This document shows, in pieces, positions 16,593 through 24,261 of a stretch of 64,000 bases of DNA. Each line of letters begins with the position of its first letter. Within the stretch, counting starts at the first letter, position 1. A model generated the notes under the pieces. It saw nothing but the letters and a program-made list of their open reading frames with translations, made no database searches and was not told the origin of the DNA. Both the position numbers and the translations under genes were made by a program. The stretch comes from Hymenobacter baengnokdamensis (lineage in GTDB: Bacteria; Bacteroidota; Bacteroidia; Cytophagales; Hymenobacteraceae): assembly GCF_008728635.1 (NCBI RefSeq), contig NZ_CP044285.1, forward strand, positions 2,294,001 through 2,358,000, written 5' to 3'.

Positions 16593-17209
16593 CTTTTCGC
16601 CAGCATTTCGCGGGCCTGCGTAAAGCGCACGCCCTGTGCCAGCAAATCGGCTTTGGCGGCGGCAATAGTTTCGGCGGCAATGCCCCGGGTAGCATCTTCA
16701 AGCACAGTTACCTCAAAGCCTTCGCGGCGCGCATCTTTAGCCGAAAAGTACACGCAGTAATCGGTAGCCAGCCCGGCCACAAATAGTTGCGTAATGCCAC
16801 GGGCGCGGAGGTAGGCGCTCAGGCCGGTGGCACGGCGGTGCCCGTTGTCAGAAAAAGCACTGTAGCTATCCAGTTCGGGGTCGGTGCCCTTGCGAAAAAT
16901 GGCTTCCACGCGGTCGAGACTCAGCGCCGGGTGCAGGGCGGCCCCTGGTGAGCCCTGCACGCAGTGGTCGGGCCAGAGGCGCTGCGGCAGGCCCTGCCAC
17001 TCAATCTCGGCAAAAAGCGCCTGCCCAGGGTGGGCGCTGGCAAAGCTGCGGTGCCCGGCCGGGTGCCAGTCCTGGGTAGCTACTACCAGGTCGAAATGCG
17101 TTTGCAAGTCGTTGAGCAGCGGCAGGATAGCATCACCGTCGGGCACGGCCAGCGCGCCGCCCGGCAAAAAATCGGGTTGAACATCAATGAGTAGCAGGCA
17201 GGTCATCAT
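16553..17209 (-). CDS. pncA: Nicotinamidase / isochorismatase-family hydrolase
   Basis: A 218-aa enzyme predicted to convert nicotinamide to nicotinate in NAD salvage. The catalytic triad is visible: Asp in LLIDVQPDF (about residue 9), Lys in IFRKGTDPELDSYSAF, and Cys in VAGLATDYCVYF. The metal-site residues are in TQDWHPAGHRSF. SYSAFSDN and the length match bacterial PncA. There are two adjacent ATG starts (17209, 17206). It lies 34 bp downstream of mqo on the same strand, so the two may be co-transcribed. Confidence 0.92.
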   Translation of the reverse strand: MMTCLLLIDVQPDFLPGGALAVPDGDAILPLLNDLQTHFDLVVATQDWHPAGHRSFASAHPGQALFAEIEWQGLPQRLWPDHCVQGSPGAALHPALSLDRVEAIFRKGTDPELDSYSAFSDNGHRRATGLSAYLRARGITQLFVAGLATDYCVYFSAKDARREGFEVTVLEDATRGIAAETIAAAKADLLAQGVRFTQAREMLAKSSRKERPASPSVA

Positions 17210-17243
17210 TTATTATGCATTAAAAACCAGAAAGCGCCGGGCC

Positions 17244-18746
17244 CTACGCCAGCTTCAGTACCTCGGCCGAGTGCGCCCGCACGGCCGCCGTAAGGGCTGC
17301 ATTAGCGGCCAGGGGCTGGCCAAAGGAGGGCACCAGCCGATGAAAAGTAGCCTGCCACTCGGGCGAGGCGGCTTGCTCGGGAAAGCAGCGCTGCACCAGG
17401 TCGAGCATGATGCTGACGGCCGTGCTGGCCCCCGGCGAAGCCCCCAGCAGCGCGGCAATCGAGCCATCGGCCGCAGTAACTACTTCAGTGCCAAATTCTA
17501 ATACGCCGCCAGCCTTTTTGTCTTTTTTGATAACCTGCACGCGCTGGCCCGCTACTTCGAGCTGCCAGTCTTCGGGGCGGGCCTCGGGGTAATACTCGCG
17601 CAGGGCCGCAATGCGCTGCTCGGGCGTTTGCAATACCTGGCCGATAAGGTACTTGGTAAGCGGAATATTACGGGCGCCGGCATATAGCAAAGGCCTGATA
17701 TTGCCCAGCTCAATCGAGCGAAACAAGTCGGCGTACGAGCCTTTCTTCAAAAACTTGGTGCTGAAGCCGGCGTAAGGACCAAACAGCAGCTCGCGGCGGC
17801 CGTTTATCTGGCGGGTATCGAGATGGGGCACCGACATGGGCGGCGAGCCGACGGCGGCCTTGCCGTAAACCTTGGCGTTGTGCCGCGCAATAACGTCGGG
17901 GCGCGTGCATTTCAGCCACTGCCCGCTCACCGGAAAGCCGCCAAAGCCGCTGGCCTCCGGTATGCCCGACTTTTCGAGCAGCGTAAGCGAGCCGCCGCCC
18001 GCCCCGATAAATACAAACCGCGTGCGCACCTTGCGGCTCTTGCCGGTGGCCCGGCTACGCACTTTTACGCGCCACAGCCCATCGGCCTTATGCCGGAAAT
18101 CTTCTATTTCCTGCCCTAGCTCAAACGTGACGCCGGGCTGCTGGCTCAGCTGGGTGAACAGCGCCCGCGTGAGGGCCCCAAAGTTAACGTCGGTTCCGAT
18201 GGCCATGCGCGTCGCCGCTACCGGCTGGCTGCGGTCGCGGCCGTCCATTACCAGCGGAATCCATTTTTCAATCTGCGCGGGGTCGTCGCTGAACTCCATA
18301 CCGGCAAACAGGGGCGAGCCCAGCAGCGCGGCGTGGCGCTTACGCAGGTACTCCACGTTCTCAGCTCCCCACACAAAGCTCATGTGCGGAATACTATGGA
18401 TGAATGCTTCGGGGTCGGGCAGCTGGCCGCCCTGCACAAGGCTGGCCCAGAGCTGCTTGCTCAGCTCAAACTGCTCGGCAATCTTATCAGCTTTCGAAAT
18501 GTCGATGCTGCCGTCGGGGCGCTGGGGCGTGTAGTTGAGCTCACAAAAAGCCGAGTGACCAGTGCCGGCGTTGTTCCAGGCATCCGAGCTTTCGGCCGCC
18601 ACCGCGTCGAGGCGCTCATACACGGCAATCGTCAGGCCGGGGTCCAGCTCCTTAAGCAGAATCCCCAGCGTGGCGCTCATAATGCCTGCCCCAATGAGTA
18701 CGATATCGGCAGTAAGGGGTTTGGCAGGAAAAGTTTTTAAGTTCAT
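17244..18746 (-). CDS. mqo: Malate:quinone oxidoreductase
   Basis: A 500-aa peripheral membrane flavoprotein that oxidises L-malate to oxaloacetate and passes electrons to quinone, replacing NAD-linked malate dehydrogenase in the TCA cycle. The FAD-binding start VLIGAGIMSATLGILLKE is at residues 16-33, with ERLDAVAAESSDAWNNAGTG following. The family signature GHSAFCELNYTP and later blocks (FVFIGAGGGSLTLLEKSGIP, GGFPVSGQWLKC, FGPYAGFSTKFLK, LLGASPGASTAV) are all present. The length is normal. It is upstream of pncA on the minus strand. Confidence 0.96.
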   Translation of the reverse strand: MNLKTFPAKPLTADIVLIGAGIMSATLGILLKELDPGLTIAVYERLDAVAAESSDAWNNAGTGHSAFCELNYTPQRPDGSIDISKADKIAEQFELSKQLWASLVQGGQLPDPEAFIHSIPHMSFVWGAENVEYLRKRHAALLGSPLFAGMEFSDDPAQIEKWIPLVMDGRDRSQPVAATRMAIGTDVNFGALTRALFTQLSQQPGVTFELGQEIEDFRHKADGLWRVKVRSRATGKSRKVRTRFVFIGAGGGSLTLLEKSGIPEASGFGGFPVSGQWLKCTRPDVIARHNAKVYGKAAVGSPPMSVPHLDTRQINGRRELLFGPYAGFSTKFLKKGSYADLFRSIELGNIRPLLYAGARNIPLTKYLIGQVLQTPEQRIAALREYYPEARPEDWQLEVAGQRVQVIKKDKKAGGVLEFGTEVVTAADGSIAALLGASPGASTAVSIMLDLVQRCFPEQAASPEWQATFHRLVPSFGQPLAANAALTAAVRAHSAEVLKLA

Positions 18747-18870
18747 GTAAAAGAGATTAGCGCGGTGTAGTGTAAATTTGTACTCGCAGCCAGAATAAAT
18801 TGTTTTTTTCTCAGTAAGCCATTAGCAGCAAGGCCTCAGAAATATTCAAAATTACGCCGAGGCGTTGAGC

Positions 18871-19311
18871 ATGAATAGTGAACCAGAAGGTTGTTATAGC
18901 ATCGTCTATATCAGTACGGCCATTGTTGACTTCCGGGAGGCGGAATTAGTGCAACTGCTGCGGCGGTCGCGGTGTTTCAATCAGAAAGCAAATATTACGG
19001 GCGTCCTCATGTACGGTGGCGGGCGCTTTATGCAGGTGTTGGAGGGCTGTCCCGGCGCGGTGCGCCCCCTATACACCCGCATTGCCGCCGACCCGCGTCA
19101 CGGCCGCCTCGAAAGGCTGGCCGATGGCTTTATGCCCCGGCGCGAGTTCACGGGCTGGCATATGAGCTTTGCGCCGCTGCCCAGCGACTACTTTCTGAGC
19201 CTGCCTGGCTACCTCACCCCGCCGCAGCTGGTGCAAACCGGGGCCGGCTCAACCATGCAGCAAGTACTAAGCGAGTTTATGACCGCCAGCTCGCGGCAGC
19301 TCGTGCTATAA
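18871..19311 (+). CDS. BLUF-domain blue-light photoreceptor
   Basis: A 146-aa protein made of one BLUF domain with a short C-terminal extension. BLUF domains bind FAD and signal blue light through a hydrogen-bond switch. The key residues are visible: Tyr in SIVYIST (about residue 12), Asn in CFNQKANITGVLMYGGG, Gln in RFMQVLEGC, and the Trp/Met strand FTGWHMSFAPL. No output domain is present, so it would act by protein-protein contact. The ATG at 18871 is used; a TTG two codons upstream is possible. It is divergent from mqo (124-bp gap). Confidence 0.92.
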   Translation: MNSEPEGCYSIVYISTAIVDFREAELVQLLRRSRCFNQKANITGVLMYGGGRFMQVLEGCPGAVRPLYTRIAADPRHGRLERLADGFMPRREFTGWHMSFAPLPSDYFLSLPGYLTPPQLVQTGAGSTMQQVLSEFMTASSRQLVL

Positions 19312-19429
19312 TTGCCAAAGGCTATATTTAGTAGACAGCAGGGGAAACCAATATAAAATCACTGGTCAGCCGAGCAGCCCTAAAGCGTAGCGTGAGTTGC
19401 CGCTTCGTGCGCTACCAGTGCGTGCGTGG

Positions 19430-19702
19430 CTAACAGCCGCAGCGAAAATCCGGGTATTCCGCAAAGTCTGGCGCGGGCGTGTCGTCGAGGCGAATGATAC
19501 GGTCGAGCCTTATTTCCTCGCCCGACGCCAGCTGCGCAAACTCGGCGTGGTCGCGGGTAAAAAAGGTATTGATGGTGCTCGGCCCCTGGCACAGCTCGCG
19601 CAAGTCGTTAAAGTATTGCAGATACACCTGCTTTCGGCAAGTGGCAGCCGCTTCCAGCACGTCGTAAAATCCGCACGCAATGGGCTTATAATCGGGGGCC
19701 AT
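19430..19702 (-). CDS. Rof-like (Rho-binding antiterminator family) protein
   Basis: A 90-aa protein resembling YaeO/Rof, the small Sm-like protein that binds Rho and blocks termination in Escherichia coli. The start reads DYKPIACGFYDVLEAAA, matching the family signature Y-x-PI-x-C-x-x-YD-x-LE. A later stretch EEIRLDRIIRLDD matches the family strand before the C-terminal end. The middle (STINTFFTRDHAEFAQLASG) is longer than in enterobacterial Rof. It has four Cys (ACG, ATC, ELC, CGC at the end). The Rho-binding role in this organism is inference. Confidence 0.7.
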   Translation of the reverse strand: MAPDYKPIACGFYDVLEAAATCRKQVYLQYFNDLRELCQGPSTINTFFTRDHAEFAQLASGEEIRLDRIIRLDDTPAPDFAEYPDFRCGC

Positions 19703-20151
19703 CAGGTAGAATAAAAATGGTGGCGAGATAGTAGGCAGCCGCCGCTGCTTGGAAAAGTGTAGTTACGTAAACCGCAGCGCGGGTGCCACCAGCTAGGCCC
19801 AGTCGCTGGGGCAGGTGTCTTGTCCACGGCGCACCTGGAAGGGCCCAGTTATATGGTTTTTTCGTCGAAAAGTACTTTTTTCAGTCCCTGGTTACTTATT
19901 AGTATCAGCTTCCCGGCTTTCCTGACAGGTATGCTACTCGCCTAAAAATCATTGAATATGTGCTGCTTACATAAAATTCTTGTGTCGTGGCCAGCTAATT
20001 AAGCGTATGAGGCGGGGGCCATCTACCAAATAGACCGTATCTTTACAGCATTAAAAGGCAAATCGCCACGTGTCAGTACCATTTATGCAGCTTGCTGCAT
20101 TCATAAAACAGGTTCGCTGCTGCTTGCTTTCTCACCATTTTTCCTAGCATC
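19703..20151. other. Intergenic region with cold-shock gene leader
   Basis: About 450 bp between the divergent Rof-like and cold-shock genes without a protein-coding reading. It should hold both promoters. The last ~110 bp before the cold-shock start (after gtatctttac at 20037) are probably a long 5' leader, as is usual for csp mRNAs. No riboswitch could be recognised. Confidence 0.45.
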
Positions 20152-20343
20152 ATGCAGACAGGAACCGTAAAATTCTTTAACGAAACCAAAGGCTTCGGCT
20201 TCATCAAAGTAGACAGCACCGGCGAGGACGTATTTGTCCACGTAACCGACCTCGTAAACGAAATTCGCGAGAACGACAAAGTGCAGTTTGAAATTGCTCA
20301 GGGCAAAAAAGGCCCGAACGCAGTAAAGGTGTCGCTCGTTTAG
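20152..20343 (+). CDS. Cold-shock protein (CSD family)
   Basis: A 63-aa single cold-shock domain, a beta-barrel that binds single-stranded RNA and DNA and acts as an RNA chaperone. RNP1 reads KGFGFIKVD and RNP2 DVFVHVTDL. The start MQTGTVKFFNETKGFGFI is the standard family opening. The length (63) is at the short end of the family. A strong terminator follows 17 bp after the stop, so it is monocistronic. Whether it is cold-induced or constitutive cannot be told. Confidence 0.95.
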   Translation: MQTGTVKFFNETKGFGFIKVDSTGEDVFVHVTDLVNEIRENDKVQFEIAQGKKGPNAVKVSLV

Positions 20344-20360
20344 TTCGACTTTCTTTCGAC

Positions 20361-20403
20361 AAAAAGGAGCAGTCTACCACCCGGTAGGCTGCTCCTTTTT
20401 TTT
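20361..20403 (+). terminator. Strong terminator of the cold-shock gene
   Basis: Arms aaaaaggagcagtctacc and ggtaggctgctccttttt form an 18-bp stem with one mismatch and a 4-nt loop, then a T tract. The A tract on the left makes it potentially bidirectional. Confidence 0.9.
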
Positions 20404-20900
20404 TGTGGGCAAGCTGGCCGTAACGGGACAGCTGATGATTAAGAAGCAGTTTGGGTTAGCCAGAATAGGCAGGCCCCCTGTGTAAAGACGCATCTTTGCG
20501 TTTTGGTGTCCGCGCCGCCCGAAAAATCTCGTTCAGGTATCGTTCAACGCTGAGACGCCAGGATGCGCCGCTACAACCGCCAGATAACCTTGGCATTCAA
20601 CTCGAATAGATACTACGGCGTTTTACAGGTGGCATACCGGAAGCGCATGGCGCGGGCTGCCGGGGTTGAGCCGGCTGTCCGCTTGGCGCCTAAACGTCGG
20701 GCGCGCCAGACGAGCGGACTACCGGCCAAAAAGCTGACCGCCCGCCCCGAATACCGACCTGGAAACTACGCTGATTTTCTTTCGCGTAAGCGAAATTGTG
20801 TTAGGCTATAATATAGTAAATATTTAATAATAAGTGTGAAAGAGCTGACTTAGGGAGTTGGAGTAGTATATTTTCGGCCTCAACTGTCACTCTCCTGCGT
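20404..20900. other. Intergenic region, no convincing gene
   Basis: About 500 bp. A small imperfect inverted repeat around 20485-20503 (aaagacgca tct ttgcgttt) looks like a dispersed intergenic hairpin. An 82-codon reading at 20563-20811 is rich in Arg/Pro/Ala, lacks a good ribosome-binding site and resembles no family; it is not called. The stretch 20810-20850 is AT-rich and probably holds the promoter of the DUF1624 gene. Confidence 0.4.
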
Positions 20901-22088
20901 ATGTTGCAAGCCACTACTTCATTGCCGCTGCCAGCCGGGCCGGCCGCTACCACGCGCGTGCCGGCCGTTGATGTAGTACGCGGCCTGGCGATGGTTATCA
21001 TGGCGCTCGACCACATTCGGGAGTTCTGGTGCGCTACCAGGGTGCGGCCCGAAGACGTGGCCCACGCCTCGGCGCTGTTGTTTCTGACGCGCTGGATTAC
21101 GCACTTCTGCGCTCCCACGTTTGTGTTTCTGGCCGGAGTGAGCATCTTTTTATATCAGCAAAAGCAAGCAGGCCGGGGCAAAGTGAGCCGGTTTTTGCTG
21201 ACGAGGGGGCTCTGGCTGGTCGTGCTGGAGCTGGTGCTTATCAACTTCTTGCTGCAATGGGGCTACAATCTGGTGCTGCTGGAAGTAATCTGGGTGCTGG
21301 GCTGGAGCATGGTGCTGCTGGCCGGCCTTATCTGGCTGCCGCGCTGGCTGCTGGTTACCCTGGCGCTGGCCATGATTGCCGGCCAGCACCTGCTTCCTAC
21401 GGCCCAGCCCGTAACGGCCAGCAACCTGCTCTGGGCGCTGCTCTACGGGGGGCCCGCCTTCTTCCAGATGAGCCCGGTGCCTTTGCTGGCTGCCTATACT
21501 ATTCTGCCCTGGACGGCCGTGATGGCCGCGGGCTATGCGGCCGGGCCGTGGTTCCGCGCCGGACTGGCCCAGCGCACGCGCTGGCTGCGCCTAGCGGGCG
21601 TGGCTGCCCTGCTGCTTTTTGTAGGCCTGCGCGCCACCAACTGGTACGGCGACCCCGCGCCGTGGAGTACGCAGCCGCGGGGGCCGGGGTATAGCCTGCT
21701 ATCGTTTCTCGACGTCACCAAGTACCCGCCGTCGCTGCTGTTTCTGAGCCTCACGCTGGGCGTGGCGTTGCTGCTGCTGTCGGCAACCGAGGGCCTGCCC
21801 GGCCGGCTTGGTCGCTGGCTGAGTATATATGGGCGGGTGCCGTTGTTTTACTTCGTGCTGCATTTTTGCCTGGTGAGCGGGGGAGCATTTATCTGGACTA
21901 CCCTGGCCTTTGGCAAAGCCATTAACCTTTCGTTTGCCCCGGTTAAAGACTGGCCGGCCGGCTACCACCCCAGCCTGCTGCGGGCCTACGTGGTGTGGGG
22001 GTGCGTGGTGGGGCTGATGTACTGGCCCTGCCGCTGGTACCAGGGCTATAAGCAGCGGCACTCATACTGGTGGCTTTCTTATTTGTAA
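20901..22088 (+). CDS. DUF1624 membrane protein (acyltransferase-like)
   Basis: A 395-aa polytopic membrane protein. The N-terminal signature VPAVDVVRGLAMVIMALDHI followed by REFWC is diagnostic for the DUF1624 / heparan-alpha-glucosaminide N-acetyltransferase catalytic-like family. In lysosomal homologues, acetyl is moved across the membrane to a sugar by way of the catalytic His; the Asp/His of this motif are retained. About ten hydrophobic segments follow (e.g. FVFLAGVSIFLYQ, LPWTAVMAAGYAAGPWF, VPLFYFVLHFCLVSGGAFIW). The bacterial substrate is unknown. It precedes the phzF gene by 105 bp, so co-expression is possible. Confidence 0.85.
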   Translation: MLQATTSLPLPAGPAATTRVPAVDVVRGLAMVIMALDHIREFWCATRVRPEDVAHASALLFLTRWITHFCAPTFVFLAGVSIFLYQQKQAGRGKVSRFLLTRGLWLVVLELVLINFLLQWGYNLVLLEVIWVLGWSMVLLAGLIWLPRWLLVTLALAMIAGQHLLPTAQPVTASNLLWALLYGGPAFFQMSPVPLLAAYTILPWTAVMAAGYAAGPWFRAGLAQRTRWLRLAGVAALLLFVGLRATNWYGDPAPWSTQPRGPGYSLLSFLDVTKYPPSLLFLSLTLGVALLLLSATEGLPGRLGRWLSIYGRVPLFYFVLHFCLVSGGAFIWTTLAFGKAINLSFAPVKDWPAGYHPSLLRAYVVWGCVVGLMYWPCRWYQGYKQRHSYWWLSYL

Positions 22089-22193
22089 GTGCCGGGCGCT
22101 TGGCAGCCGGCTGCATCTTTGTACTTGTTTTCCCTGGCAAGCTCCCCCCAAATGTAGTGCGCCAGAAATGTCACCCACCCAAGCAAGCTCTCC

Positions 22194-23006
22194 ATGACTA
22201 TTCCCATCTACCAGGTCGACGCCTTTGCGCGGCGGCCCTTCACCGGCAACCCCGCGGCAGTATGCCCACTCGACGAATGGCTGCCGGCCGAAACCATGCA
22301 GCTGATTGCGGCCGAAAACAACCTGGCCGAAACTGCCTTTTTTACTCCGCTCAGCGGCCAGGAAGCCGATTTTCACCTGCGCTGGTTTACGCCGACGTTT
22401 GAGATTGACCTCTGCGGGCACGCTACGCTGGCCAGCGCCCACGTACTCTGGAATGAGCGGGGCTTTGCCAAGCCCGAAATCGTGTTTCAAAGCAAAAGCG
22501 GCCTGCTGAAGGTGCGCCGCGAAGCCGATGGTAAGCTGGTGCTCGACTTTCCGAGCCGCCCGCCGCGCCCGCTGGCCCTGGCCGAGCACCCCGAAGTGCT
22601 GATACAGTCGCTCGGGCCTGGCGCGGCCACGCCGCGGGCCGTGCTGGCCTCGCGCGACCTGGTGGTTGAGTTTGCCCACGCCGATGAGGTGCTGGCGCTT
22701 AAGCCCGACTTTACTGCCCTTATCGACCTGGGCTATATTGGCCTGATTGCCACCGCGCCCGGCAGCAATGGCGTCGATTTTGTGTCGCGTTTCTTCGCCC
22801 CCGAGGTTGGCGTGCCCGAAGACCCGGTAACCGGCTCGGCGCACAGCACGCTCATTCCGTTCTGGGCTGAAAAATTAAGCAAAACCGATATGTTTGCCCG
22901 CCAGGAGTCGGCGCGCGGCGGCGAGCTGTGGTGCCGCCTGCGCGGCGACCGTGTCGACATTGGGGGCTACGCCGTTACCTTTTTGCGCGGCGACGTGCAG
23001 CTGTAG
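22194..23006 (+). CDS. PhzF-family isomerase/epimerase
   Basis: A 270-aa protein of the PhzF (diaminopimelate-epimerase-like) fold with two similar halves. Family blocks: YQVDAFARRPFTGNPAAVC at the start, the catalytic Glu in NNLAETAFF (about residue 45), LRWFTPTFEIDLCGHATLAS, and the second-half motif SRFFAPEVGVPEDPVTGSAH. Phenazine genes are absent, so this is one of the widespread PhzF homologues of unknown substrate and not part of a phenazine pathway. A terminator follows 20 bp after the stop. Confidence 0.93.
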   Translation: MTIPIYQVDAFARRPFTGNPAAVCPLDEWLPAETMQLIAAENNLAETAFFTPLSGQEADFHLRWFTPTFEIDLCGHATLASAHVLWNERGFAKPEIVFQSKSGLLKVRREADGKLVLDFPSRPPRPLALAEHPEVLIQSLGPGAATPRAVLASRDLVVEFAHADEVLALKPDFTALIDLGYIGLIATAPGSNGVDFVSRFFAPEVGVPEDPVTGSAHSTLIPFWAEKLSKTDMFARQESARGGELWCRLRGDRVDIGGYAVTFLRGDVQL

Positions 23007-23025
23007 CACCGGGCAATAGCCCCCG

Positions 23026-23058
23026 AAAAACGCCCGGTGTAGCACGCCGGGCGTTTTT
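23026..23058 (+). terminator. Terminator after the PhzF-family gene
   Basis: A perfect 12-bp inverted repeat (aaaaacgcccgg / ccgggcgttttt) with a 9-nt loop; classical rho-independent form, A-tract on the left making it bidirectional. Confidence 0.92.
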
Positions 23059-23213
23059 AAGTTGGTGAGTGAAACAAGCTCATCAGCTGACCGAACAGCG
23101 ACTAGTAGCTTGCTGCTCCCTTCTACAGGAGGTTATTCACCGCCCCGCAATACGTACCAGAGGGGCTCTCAGGTTCGTATATAGGTTGGCAGCTGCTGTA
23201 CGGTTTGAGAGCA

Positions 23214-23233
23214 GCGGGCTGCCGGCAGCCCGC
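23214..23233. promoter_or_regulatory. Perfect 20-bp GC-rich palindrome upstream of LytTR gene
   Basis: gcgggctgccggcagcccgc is perfectly self-complementary. It lies about 135 bp upstream of the LytTR regulator start, in a 360-bp gene-free stretch (23007-23366). It could be an operator or a hairpin in the leader; nothing in the sequence decides. Confidence 0.35.
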
Positions 23234-23366
23234 CCCGTACACTAACCTGGAAGTCGCTCTAAGTCGTTGGCCCGGTTTCCTGTCCAGCGTGGAAGGCAGC
23301 CTTTCAGCCGGTACCTTCGTAAGGAATAGTCTGCAACCAGCGGTCTGTATTGGCACCCCTTCTATT

Positions 23367-24098
23367 ATGACGCCTGCTGCTCCTCTCACCTGCATCATCG
23401 TCGATGACAATGAAATCAACCGGCTCACCTTGGAGCACCTGGTTGACCTGACGCCCGAGCTAAAGCTGGTAGCCTCGCTGCCAGGCGGGCTCGAAACCCT
23501 CGATTTTTTTCGCAAGGGCGGACGCTGCGACTTGCTCCTGCTCGATGTGGAGATGCCCACCCTCACGGGCCTGGAGCTGGCCCGGCTGCTGCCCAAGCCC
23601 ACGCCCGCTATCGTGCTGGTAACCACCCACCGCACCTTTGCGGTAGCCGCCTTCGATATGCAGGCCATCGATTACCTCGTGAAGCCTGTGGAGCCCGCCC
23701 GCTTTAGCCAGGCGATAGCCAAGGTAGTGGCGGCCCGCCGCCCCGTGGCCCGCCGGCCCCCGCCCGTTGCGCCGGCCCCGGCGGTGGCCCCTGAGCTCTT
23801 TGTGAAAGTAGGCACCCGCTCAATAAAGGTAAATTTTGACGAAGTGCTCTACATAGAGGCCCTCTCTACTTATTCGGTGTTGGTTACGCCTACCCAGAAG
23901 CACATTGTGTACCTCACACTCAAGGTATTGAGCGAGCGGCTGCCATTTGCTCATTTCGTGCGCGTGCACCGGTCTTATATCGTCAATATGCAGCGCATTG
24001 AGGCAGTTGAAGACAATGTACTAAAAATCGGCTCCTGCGAAGTGCCGGTTGGCAAGTCTTACCAGGAAGAATTTACCCGCCATTTGCGCAGCCTCTGA
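23367..24098 (+). CDS. Orphan LytTR-family response regulator
   Basis: A 243-aa receiver plus LytTR regulator. The ATG at 23367 (MTPAAPLTCIIVDDNEINR) is used. The receiver shows VDDNE, phospho-acceptor in LLLDVEMPTLTGLELA, the VTTHRTFAVAAF switch region and YLVKPVEPARF. A Pro/Ala-rich hinge of about 30 residues precedes the LytTR domain (FVKVGTRSIKVNFDEVLYIE ... FVRVHRSYIVN). No histidine kinase lies directly beside it; the hybrid kinase 160 bp downstream faces it and carries its own receiver, so a link is possible but unproven. Confidence 0.9.
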   Translation: MTPAAPLTCIIVDDNEINRLTLEHLVDLTPELKLVASLPGGLETLDFFRKGGRCDLLLLDVEMPTLTGLELARLLPKPTPAIVLVTTHRTFAVAAFDMQAIDYLVKPVEPARFSQAIAKVVAARRPVARRPPPVAPAPAVAPELFVKVGTRSIKVNFDEVLYIEALSTYSVLVTPTQKHIVYLTLKVLSERLPFAHFVRVHRSYIVNMQRIEAVEDNVLKIGSCEVPVGKSYQEEFTRHLRSL

Positions 24099-24261
24099 GG
24101 AATGGGTAATAGGGCCGCTAACGCTTGGTTAGCAATGCGTTGTAACTAAAGGGCGTCGTTTTCAGCTGGCGTTTACTTAGGGATGACTAGTTTTTTTAGC
24201 GTATTTTCCTAAGTGACAGATTAGTAATTAAAAGTAGTTGCTACCTGCGGTCCGCTGTTTA

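Noticed and set aside
20563..20811. 82-codon Arg-rich reading frame
   Set aside because: No good ribosome-binding site, no family similarity, composition like translated non-coding GC-rich DNA.
22194..23006. Phenazine biosynthesis gene cluster
   Set aside because: Only an isolated PhzF-family gene is present; none of the other phenazine genes adjoin it.
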